Part shown: piece by piece, positions 52,998 through 63,300 of the stretch
Layout: each line of letters starts with the position of its first letter
Position numbering within the stretch: the first letter of the stretch is position 1
Assembly: GCF_001625305.1 (NCBI RefSeq)
Contig: NW_017803908.1
Location: forward strand, 1-64,000
Direction: 5' to 3'
Origin: Branchiostoma belcheri
Lineage: Eukaryota > Chordata > Leptocardii > Amphioxiformes > Branchiostomatidae
Length of the DNA stretch: 64,000 nt
Translations under genes and position numbers: made by a program
Notes under the pieces: generated by a model
What the model was told of the DNA's origin: nothing
Databases searched by the model: none
Seen by the model: the letters and a program-made list of their open reading frames with translations, nothing else

Positions 52998-53943
52998 TGA
53001 GAGGGGAAATGCAGGTTTATAAGCACAAACTATTCATTGATATGCAAATAAAGTAAAGACAAATTTTTGGAAGTCGAAAAAGGAACAAAAGTCAGACAGG
53101 TGCGACGAGTCAAGACAAGATAATGCAAATTAGTCAGAAAGCTCCTGTTATACAGAACAGGAGCTTAAGTGTTGTCTGTCCTCGGGGCTGGGAGTGCCAA
53201 ATCCCAAGATCCACCCGTAGCCCCCCCTTCCCTGTTGAGGGTGGGGTTGTACATTCTTTCATATATTGCCTCTTTAACACCCCGTTCCCACCAGCGTGTT
53301 TCGCGGTCTAAGATATCCGTGGACTCAAGTTTGAAAGAGTGACCCTGGTTGTGTTGTAGGTGGTGGAAAATAGCTGAGGAGTAGCCGTTGGCACTAGGTC
53401 TGCAGTGTTCTTTGTATCCTACTTTGAGCAGTCGACTTGTCTCTCCGATGTAGGTGTTGTAACAGTAGGGCTCCTCGCATTTGAGTCTGTAAATAACATT
53501 CGCCTTGGTACCTTTGTGAGGTCCGTCCTTAGGGTGTACCATGTCTTTGTCTGATTCCCACCACCCTTTGGAACACAAATTAGCAGTGATCAAAACTCTG
53601 TTTCATCGTGCAGACAACATTATCACTTCAGACCAAGCCAAAACGGACGAACATAGACACCTCCGAGGTGCCCTGGCTAAATGTGGCTACCAAAACTGGA
53701 CTTTCAACAAAGCGCTCAAACCTTCAGATCAGTCTACGAAAACCCAGAAGTGCAAACCATTGACCAACAAAAACAAGGTCAACATCACTATTCATATAGG
53801 AGCTTCAGACTAATTTTCATCATCTTGTCTTGACTTGTCTGACTTTTGTTCCTTTTTCGACTTCCAAAAATTTGTCTTCACTTTATTTGCATATCAATCA
53901 ATAGGTTGTGCTTATAAACCTGCATTTCCCCTCTGGTCTCTCA

Positions 53944-53985
53944 GTCACTGACGAAAGCTAGTGGATACTAGTTGAAACGTCTGAC
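53944..53985 (+). ncRNA. Hammerhead-like motif, right Penelope repeat
   Basis: GTCA-CTGACGA, stem AGCTAGT/ACTAGTT (one G-U pair), GAAAC-GTC-TGAC. It has the same orientation as the plus-strand half of the element. Confidence 0.6.
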
Positions 53986-54339
53986 GTTTTCAAAATCATA
54001 TCCAGTTGCTTGAGTAACTGCTTTTTGGCGTATTCTTCTTTTCATTTTGAGTACAAGCATGTCAAATTGACTGAAATTCTCTACTTACACAGGTCATGAC
54101 CTAGAAAACGACAGCTCTATACCTGGTGGCAGGCAAGATGACGATACTGGTAATTTGTTTATCTACTTCAGTTAATGAAGATTAGATATAATGAGGATAT
54201 TAGCATGTGGCCAAACACCTGGTATTGTATGATCAGGTAATTTGTATCATCAAAGGTGTTGTATAACAGAGTAAAAATCAAATGTCATAAATCAGTGAAC
54301 ATCATTTGTAAGCATGTGTTTGTTGTGTCCTCTGAACAG

Positions 54340-55034
54340 TTGAATCGCTCTTGACGGGAGTTGCCGAGGGGCTGCAGGCAGCAGGACAGCAGAGCACACT
54401 ACCAAAAATGCTTTTTCTTGTTTTCTTTCTTCTTTCTTGTACAAAGAAAATGTATCCTATAGCAAGAAAATTATTCTTTGAACAAGAAATTTAAGAATCC
54501 CCGTAGCAAGAAAATTCAAGAAACACGTGTGTTTCTTGTTTTTTCTTGCTGTAGCAAGAAAACGATTCTGTCCACAAGAAAATATTTTTTTAACTAAGAG
54601 CTAACTGTTCTTGAAGCAAGAAAACCATTCTATACACAACGAAATATTTCTTGTAGCAGAAAAAAAAAGACTGTAAATCTTCTTACAATCAACATACCAA
54701 ATCTTTCAAGAATGTTTCTTGAATTTTCTTGAAAGAAAATATTTCTCAACATAAGAAAATAAGAAAAATAAGAAAAAAAATTTTGGCAGAGCAGGGAGGT
54801 CACCATTGACCCTCCAAACCAGCCAGGATTGGAGGGGGCTGCAACAACAAATGGCAAGGGGACAAGGAGAGGGAGGGATAAGGGGAAAGGGAAGAAGAGG
54901 CGGAAGAAGAACATTCCGAAGCTGGGAAAAGGAAAGCGGAGGAAGAGAATTGTGATGGAATCCGACTCGGACTCAGACACCCCATTGTCTAAATATAAGT
55001 TGACATTAATAGTCCTATTTCTTAACTGTTTCTA
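54340..55034 (+). pseudogene. Basic nuclear-type protein exon interrupted by a transposon
   Basis: After the acceptor CTCTGAACAG, 54340-54396 encodes ESLLTGVAEGLQAAGQQS. Then 389 foreign bases intervene, and 54794 onward encodes REVTIDPPNQPGLEG, a Lys/Arg-rich run (KGKKRRKKNIPKLGKGKRRK) and MESDSDSDTPLSKYK, with a stop near 55034. Removing the insert and one 8-base duplication keeps one frame across the join, so the two parts were one ORF. With the insert, the frame reaches a stop inside the element. The charged composition resembles nuclear localisation or chromatin-binding tails; no known family is recognised and no upstream exon was found. A polyadenylation hexamer is at 55535-55540. Confidence 0.55.
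54397..54785. mobile_element. 389-base non-autonomous element with 8-base target duplication
   Basis: It is flanked by GCAGAGCA at 54389-54396 and 54786-54793. The interior is rich in CAAGAAA/TTTCTTG phrases in both orientations and can fold extensively. The ends (CACTACCAAAAATGC and AAAAAATTTTG) are only weakly inverted. The 8-base duplication fits hAT-type or piggyBac-unrelated cut-and-paste elements; the family is uncertain. Confidence 0.65.
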
Positions 55035-55744
55035 GCTATAGGATCTAGGTAATTAAAGTTGTAATAGGTAAATACACTATATATATATAAAGTACCTGTA
55101 TCATGCATTGTGACTGGGATTAACAAACCATTTAATGAGGTGATGCATCTGATTCAGTGTACCTTGAACAAGCAGTACTTGCTGTTGGAATATAGCTGTT
55201 ATGTTTCTGTGTGAATATATGACCATTACTAAAGGTATACGGCTGATATGCCTTTATACATTGAGCCAATATATGGCCAAAAAGCATTCCTCTGGGACAG
55301 TACTGGTTGTACAGCACCCTTATCTTAGGTTGCATTGTCTGGTCCAGTTAAGAAGTTGTCCTGATGGGCTCTGCATTTCCTTTGATTTTTGAAGACAATA
55401 TCCATTCAGCTGCATGTTGACTCTTGACACCTGTATGAAATAGTGGAAAAGTGAAAGGTTATGTTCTGTTACCACATTACTAATTTAGACTTATTACAAT
55501 ATTCAATACATTGTAGTCCTTACAACTGCTTTGAAATAAAGTTTGATCTTGTTGTACATTTCAACTTCGCTTTTATCTACAAAACAAATCAGATAATCTG
55601 CAGGTGCAGGTAACTCCTGAAATCAGAAACCCTACCTGCTCCATTCAAATATACCTCAAATGTGGATAAAAGTTACTATTTAAACAACACACTGTATACA
55701 CCTGTAAATGAACACTGTCTTTTAAAGAAACTAAATCGACATTT

Positions 55745-56014
55745 TAACATAACTGTTTATGCACATGGCGAGTCACATTAAGTTTGGAAGCTTCTTCCAT
55801 ATTTGGTGCACTGAATGTGGTGGTCACATGACTCATCTGCATATCGCGAATGAGAGCTACTTGTTTCCAGGGCTTCAGGGCAGACACCACATTTGCGTTG
55901 CGCAGTAGAGGCCTCAAAATGGGAACGATTGTAGTGCCTAGTTAATACCTTTGAAAACCTTTTTTTCTCTTGAAATTTTTGGTCCATTTTGGAGATTTTT
56001 GGGCTGGAAGGCAC
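55745..56014 (-). pseudogene. Zinc-finger-like fragment
   Basis: The minus strand gives QRKCGVCPEALETSSSHSRY and HHIQCTKYGRSFQT, then, in another frame, VTRHVHKQ. C-x-x-C ... H and C-x-x-(C)-G-x-S-F ... R-H-x-H resemble C2H2 fingers with lost residues. Weak; it may be chance. Confidence 0.3.
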
Positions 56015-56484
56015 AGGTAGGGTCTAAACTTTCCTACATTGGTCAAGTTTTGTTTATTTCACCAGTTTAGTGGGCGTAGTGAGAGATGTGAGTGGTTAGG
56101 TCTTGTCTGGCCAGGCGGATGGATACCATGGAAAATGTAGGTCAAAGTTGAGGTTTTTTTACTATCATCAGCTGTGGCGGGAATTTGAGATGGTCAACCC
56201 CCTGTTTCCTTTCTATTTGTGGGAATCAGACCCTTGTTGCTACCTGGTGCAGAAAAATTTTTGAGATTGGAGTATGGGCAAGTACTTTCATGAGGTGTTG
56301 AAATAGTGTATTTAAGCATGTGTTCCTATGGCAAGATCTAATAGTACTGTCTGCCCTTCAGAACTTGTGGAGTGAGTTAGAGCATGATCTGTTACTACAG
56401 TCTTTCCCACAAAATTTCACATCCTTACTCACATATTATATTAAGAAAAATCACATTGGAAATATTGGCCATCTTTAATGACTT

Positions 56485-58458
56485 TATCATCATCATCATC
56501 ATCTATCGGCTAACAGCCGGGACTAAGCTAATGCAGATTTCTTTCCATACAGCCCTATCAAGCATTACATTTTCTAAGTCATCAAAGTCGATTCCAGTGT
56601 CTCTAACTAAGGTATCGGTGAATGTCAAACTTCTGGAGTGCACTCGTCCACGTGGTTTCCACATGAGTACAGATGAAACAATTTCTTGCTTGGCTCGGAG
56701 ACAATGTCCAGCGAACATAACTCGACGGTGGGTGAGTTTTTGAGACAGTCTTGGGAGTCCTCCATAAATTTTTTCGAGAGTGGCATGTTGCCTCCAAGAT
56801 ATATTCTGTGCCCTCCGCAAGAGTTTTGTATAAGTCCCGTCCAATCGTTTTTGAAGCTGACAGGTAAGTGTCCAACTTTCTGCACCATAAAGCAGTATCG
56901 GTTCTACAAGGGTAAGAAAAACTTGGACTTTCAATTTGTTAGGGATATTAGACTTCCAGATCTTATCCAATTTGTTGCATGCTTCCCATGCTAGGGCTTT
57001 TCTAGTTTCAAAATCTTTCCTTGGGCACATAATGAAGGAACCAAGGTATTTAAAGTTTTCTACTTTTGTAATGAGTGCCCCAGACAATGATCTCAGTTCT
57101 AATGGTCCAGAAATGTTACTGATGTATTCAGTTTTTGATTCATTACAAAAAAGCCCCACAAGGGATGCAGCTTCTTCTAGGGATTGAAGCAATGTTTCTG
57201 CATTTTTAATCAGTTCAGCAACCAGCGCAAGGTCGTCTGCAAAGTCCAAATCAGTGAGATATTGGGCAGGGTGCCTTCGACTCCTGCGCGGTTGGATTTC
57301 TATGCCCTTGTCTTCATTTACGTCTAGCGATATTCGTAATACATAATCAAGTACAATGATAAATAAATATGGTGCTAAAGTATCACCCTGGAGAACTCCA
57401 GTAACTATCTCAAATGAACTAGTCTCACCGTCAGGTGTGATCACTGAGGCTATAGTATCTCTATACAGGGCCTTAATTGCTTGTATAAAACAATATGGAA
57501 TACCGTACATTGCTAGAATTTCAAACATCACATCTCTATCGATGGAATCGAACGCCTTACGGAAATCGACAAACAGCAATACAAAATCCCTATTACATCT
57601 CTTCAACTCTTCAATTATTCGCCGTATTGCAAGAATCTGTGAAATTGTTGACCTCCCTTTTCTAAAACCATTTTGGTTCCTCCTAAGAACAGGGTCTATT
57701 ACAGGGGTTAGGCGATTAAGTAAAAGTTTGTTGTATATTTTTGCAGCAATAGGAGTAAGTGTAATCCCTCTATAGTTGGAGGCAGATGTTAGGTCGCCTT
57801 TTTTGGGAATGGGAACAATTCCTCCTTTTAACCAGGATGATGGTGGTCTATGATACATAAAGGTTTGGTTACACAAATACAAAAGAAGGTCCTTGAAAAC
57901 TGGGTCTTTCCAAATGATGGCAGGTATATTATCTAACCCTGGGGATTTGTTGTCATGCAGAGATCTCAGAATCAACTCAAGTTCACTTGGGGTGAAGGCA
58001 TCTGTTACTATGTCCAGATCTTCCACAACGGGTGACATCTTAAGTTGCTTTGCAGATGGAGTCCTCGTAGATGAACCCAGGAGGGATTTGAAGTGTGCAA
58101 GCCAGTTGTCTTTCCTCTCTTCAGGAGAACCCCCCTTTAATTTGACTGTTGGTTTGGATTTCCGACCAGTTAGTTCGTTGATAGTTTTCCAGGCAGCATC
58201 ATGTTGTTTCGTGACATGAAGATGAGCGATGCGATCTATCTTTTCTTGGATGACTTCTGCTTCAGCCTTTGCGTAGGCATCATCCAAGTGTTTTTGGGCT
58301 TCAGTTAAATTTTTGTAGCTGGATCTAGTAGCTCTGTTCTCCCAAACTTGCTTTGCTGTGAGTAATTCTTTACGTGCATTAGTAACCAGAATATGAGAGT
58401 TCAAGGGTGCAGGCGGTTCTGACACGCTTAGACGATTACAATCGCTAAGCAGGACCAC
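56485..58458 (-). mobile_element. Non-LTR retrotransposon with intact 651-residue RT ORF
   Basis: An uninterrupted ORF (56503-58458) holds KSPGLDNIPAIIWK, GGIVPIPKKGD and SNYRGITLTPIAAKIYNKLL (RT motif 0/1), FRKGRSTISQILAIRRIIEE, VLLFVDFRKAFDSIDRDVMF (motif A), GVLQGDTLAPYLFIIVLDYV (motif B), DLDFADDLALVAEL (motif C, catalytic FADD) and ENFKYLGSFI. A C-terminal R-R-V-M-F-A-G-H-C-L-R region follows. Catalytic Asp residues are present. The 3' end runs into (GAT)n at 56488-56505, a tail type of some LINE clades. No endonuclease domain is seen upstream, so it is 5' truncated despite the clean ORF, implying recent insertion. Confidence 0.9.
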
Positions 58459-58469
58459 TGCTTAGTCGA

Positions 58470-59890
58470 GTTTGTCGACTAAGCATCGTAGTCTTATGGC
58501 CCAGCCTACGCGCTTAACGACAAAATCGCACCAAAACTAAGGCAGATCGCTGAGACCGCAGGAGCCGCGAAGCCTCACGGGATCGGGTCACCGCACCAAG
58601 CGGCTTCATGGCGGCGTGGTAATTTCGACGGAAGGAAGCCAGCAAAATTTGCTGCCAAAATCTCTAAGGTAAATACGTAACGTTAAATACCTAAATCCTT
58701 ATTTAATACAGCTCAAGACTGTAATTGTATTAGTTTCATGGCTAGAAGAGCCATATATATACAGTAGCACATGGAGATACGTTGTTTTGTGGGTGGGAGG
58801 GGGGCGGTTTTGCCTACTAGAGTCAACCAGGGACGCATATCCGAGCGTAATTTAAAGCGGTGTACATAGGTTTAAACCCTTTTAACGCTTTAAATACATT
58901 ACCCGTGCATTTAGGAATTAGGAAACACGCAGTATTTGCGAGTTTTTTCAAGATATCAAATATCCAGTGGAGGCTATATAGTGAGTGATATGCACATGCA
59001 TGGTGGCACGTTACCAGGTGATAGCCGTCACTAGCTTTTTCCATAAATCAAAAAAAGACATAATCCTATTCATAATTGCATAGATAATGTATCAAGAGCG
59101 TAAAAAAGGGTACCTTAACCTATTAAGGCCAGGATGAGGCCAGTTTAGGTTTTCTAGGCGTTCACCAGTTTTGTCTAATTGGGGGTAAAAATTCTTAGGT
59201 CCCAGAATTTATGTGTTTCTGTGGTTTAATTGTAACGTTACATTCTTTGATGACAAAAAACAACCTACAGTCAACACCTTCCAGTCGGGGTTGGCCCAGT
59301 ACAATTAGGCTACTCTGACTCCCAGATGTAAGGATATTACTAGTACGGCCCCTCACCATTGCACCGAAATATTGTAGATGTTTTGTTTTGTTTTGTCAGA
59401 CACTTTTTCAGGACACAGCCACCCACCCCCCCTCCGGCCACACTACCTGTGCACCCTGGGCCCAGTAACATATAATAGATTGAAGAAGGGGTTGTATCTC
59501 TTTTTTTATTGACAGACAGCATAGCATTGCCACTGTAATGTTACAAACCACATGTTTCATGTTAAAAAGAACACAAACATTTCATTCTCTATTTATTGTC
59601 AGATTTGCCCCATAGTTAGTCAATTGGATTCATGCTGAGCATGATAAGCCCAAACACCTCATATTAAAAAAAAGCACAGAAAAACAAGCTGTTTAACATC
59701 AACATGGTACTGTACCTTTCTGCATTATGCAACTAGGGAGATTGTACCCCCATGGGCGCAATGGAATGGGAAACTGGTTCTTCCTGATATCATTTTATTG
59801 ATGATTGATTAAAGCAACAAGGTTCAGTGCGCAAGCATATCTAACCCTCTGAACATGGAGAACAACAGACGTTAAACTGGATTGAGTTCA
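58470..59890. other. LINE 5' flank and intergenic DNA
   Basis: TGCTTAGTCGA and TCGACTAAGCA form a hairpin at 58460-58485, next to the LINE ORF start. The rest shows no exon or repeat family that I recognise. Confidence 0.35.
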
Positions 59891-59892
59891 AA

Positions 59893-60028
59893 GCAAACAC
59901 TCACTCAATCACTCACTCACTCACTCACTCACTCACTCACTCACTCACTCACTCACTCACTCACTCACTCACTCACTCACTCACTCACTCACTCACTCAC
60001 TCACTCACTCACTCACTCACTCACTCAC
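59893..60028 (+). repeat. (TCAC)n microsatellite
   Basis: About 33 units of ACTC/TCAC. Leu-Thr-His-Ser ORFs here are artefacts. Confidence 0.97.
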
Positions 60029-60323
60029 AATCCAGATCTAGATTTGGTTATTCTGCTTCATATTTTTTTATATTCATTCTAGTAACACAAGAACAGTGGG
60101 AAAAGATGTTTGTAGGACATGTTTACAAGATTATTATGCATAATAATTATAATTTCTAGGCTGTTGCTGTATATGTTAGTGCATCTGTATCAAGAGAAAC
60201 AATAGTAGACTATAGAATAGTGGATATTATTGGATATTAGCCAAATACAATGTATTCCATTCAAGTGCTAATGTATTTCAATGCTAATGTGGTTTAATTC
60301 TTGTAACTTTATTTTTGACAGAC

Positions 60324-63300
60324 ATGGGGAGGAAAAAAAAGACTACCGGTGTATTCTGTAGCAGACCAAAAAGACCGAGAATCCCGTGCATAAGACATTA
60401 TCTCGATGGACCTCGTGTATATGGGTACAGTGAGATGCCAGGCAGTACTAACAGTACTGATGACAGCCAATCTGAGACCCCAGGCACATCCATGCCTCTA
60501 CCCCCTCCAGATTATCCTCCGGATCCAGAACCCTCCAGCACAAGTGCTCCACAGCAGCCCTCCAGATACCAAGTATCCAAAGAAAGGGAGCTGGCAAAGT
60601 GGGCAGAAGTCAGGGATCAGCTCTTGGAAACTGCTACCCAACTGGCAGCCCCATGCTACATTTGCAGTTTTTGTGGAATGGAGGAGTCCTGTCCGATAAA
60701 GTGTAATGACTGTGGGCCCACTGTAACATATTGCACAGATTGTTGCGTAATAGTACGGCACCACCTGTCACCAGCTCACTACCCAGAACAATGGCTGGTA
60801 TGTACTGTTCCTAGAACTTCTAATCATGACATGTTACATTGTATATGATAATCAGTCACATACTGGTCTTGAAAACATTGTACATGTACCAACAATTTAC
60901 AAATGGCTGAGTAAATGCAGAGGTACCTATATATTTACTGGATATCTAACATATAAATTAGAAGGCAGTTTGTTTAGCTATATTATTACCACCTATGAAG
61001 TGTCAAATAAGAAATACGAATAGGATTGTTGCCACAAATATAACTTGTGATCCACACCTTTGACAGGTGCACGTATTTTAGAATGCTACCTAACCCAGTG
61101 TTTAACAGAAGTATTTTGAGCCTTGGTTGTCAATGTCATAATTCTGTTATTTTGATCTGCCAGTATCTGATGGTATCTGATTGAATCTATTCATATAGAT
61201 TTATAAGGGTATTCTATCAAAACTGTAGCCTGGCTAACCATCCCCAGTAGTATATTCGCAAACTCTATAACTGGGTCTGGACTTGCACACATATAAAACG
61301 ATTGGTCATGACGTCACGTAATGAGCTAGCCCGAGCAGCGGGGCTTCATTTGATTGGCTGAGCCTCAGAGGCGACGGCCAATGGCGCACCTGCATTATTC
61401 AAGTGATGTTTGTTGTTTTGTAAACACAGATCTTCGCGCGAGTGTTCCTTTTCGGTGCGTTCTTTTTTTTACCGGTAGGACGCCCAAAACATCACGAACG
61501 AAATTATTCAATGCATCTTTTTGCTCATTTTTGAGCGACGATATTCCGTCTAAATCGTCCAAAACGGACGTGATTGCAAGGTCAACATCAACCTCCGTGA
61601 GCTGAGCGGCTTGTGCGTCAGCCATGTTGATGATTTATCGCGGAAAGACTGACTACGGCTATATCATGTGCGCTTTAGCGTTCGGTTCGCCGTCGGACAT
61701 GTTGATGATAAGGCGTTCGGACGTTCGAACGGACGCTAACGTCGCCGTTCGGACATCCGAACAGCCCTTACCTAATATGTACACACCCAAAAAAGGGCTT
61801 AGACGAGTAGGACCAATCAGCGCGCTCGTTCAAAATCTGAACGAATATTTAGACTCCAGACGCTACATATGTGTGCAAGTCCAGACCCAGTTATAGAGTT
61901 TACGAATATACTACTGGGGATGGTACCCAGGCTATCAAAACTGTCCACCAATGTTATAATCTAACCCAGTTATTATGTTCATTTTCTCAGGAGGATCATT
62001 ATGAACCATTTCTACTGGGCAACCTTGAGAGCACCATTCTTGAAAGACAAGACCACCAAGACTGTCCAAGTAGAACTTTAAAGACCTTCAAAGTCTTCAA
62101 CAGTTCAGGTGACTGCATTGCACTTCTTAACTTTAATCTTCTTAACTTACAACTATATCAGATTTCATATCAGCACCATGGATACCCACTTGATGGTTTA
62201 TATTATCATATGATATCTTTTGGAGCCATTTGCCTCCATAAAAACACTGTACTAAAATACTCTGAAATATTGAAATAATGTATCTATGTAATTAGACAGT
62301 CAGTTATCAATTGTTGGTAGAAACATGTGCAATTTCCCATCTACATTAATGATGTTAAAAGTTACCTGCACCTTGCAGAATAGAGAAAAAAAGGACTTAA
62401 AATCTTGTACATCATGTACATATATCAGACAACCATCCCCCATTTTCCGTAAATGTTGGTTGGAAGATATTTAGGGTATAGAATTTTCTTCTTACACAAC
62501 CTACTTTGCCACCTACTTTGGCGATAAATAGCAGCGAGTTGCAGAACTCCAGTCAGAAGCTCTGAGGAAGGTGTCTGATAGACATTGAAACGTAAGCAGG
62601 TGAGAACCTTACTGGTTGTGTAAGAAGAAAATTCTATACCCTAACCATCCCCCGTGATACATAGGGTTCAGGGCGCTGTCTCCAGCTCTTTGTCAATCAC
62701 ACTCAGGACCAGGGGTGGGTCAATGGCATGATCAGCCACTCGGGAAACTATGGGATCAGTCTGAAATGCCACATCAAACATTTTCAGTAATTTGAAGCAA
62801 GCAATGGACCTTTCCTGATCGAACACGTCGAGTCCCCCACTTATAGGTTGGGCAACCTAAAATTCTGATGTGCAACCTAATTTTTGCCCACCGGGCAACC
62901 TGGTTCAAAAAAGTATTTTGTACACTGGGAGGCAATTTCACGTTAACCAAATACGTTTTGTCAATGTTATATTTGCTTATGAAGCCCTCATTATTGTTTA
63001 CATGTATGTCCATGTTTGCATGTGTATGTTTATACTTGTATCACAAAGCCCTTTATAAGTTGCGCCCTTCCCCGTGACCACCCAAGCATTTTTTTTCTCA
63101 TTTTGTTTTTTTTCCTGGCTTGAAATCCGCCTACTGTGTGATGTTTTGCGGCACATCCTGCATTCACATAATACATGTATGTAATGAGCAAAAACATTTT
63201 GCTCTCACTAAATCTAACCCTGTCCCCTCCTCAAATAAGTTTTACTCTCCGGGTGCATACTTCAACAAAGATAGCGTAACCCTTTTTTTGGGCCATGGAG

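Larger units (their letters stand above)
52874..54035. mobile_element. Head-to-head Penelope-like element with inverted terminal repeats
   Basis: Terminal repeats at 52874-53110 (minus) and 53835-54035 (plus) are inverted copies. Between them, the minus strand (53165 to ~53555) encodes a GIY-YIG nuclease region: NVIYRLKCEEPYCYNTYIGE, R-x-x-E-H and IYERMYNPTLNREGG. The plus strand (~53556-53813) encodes the upstream linker of the same protein type, KLAVIKTLFHRADNIITSD and LRGALAKCGYQNWTFNKAL, without the nuclease. So two 5'-truncated copies are joined 5' to 5'. Penelope elements are known for such inverted, truncated arrangements. No complete reverse transcriptase remains. Confidence 0.85.

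Noticed and set aside
59882-60082. Leu-Thr-His-Ser-rich ORF
   Set aside because: (TCAC)n microsatellite translation.
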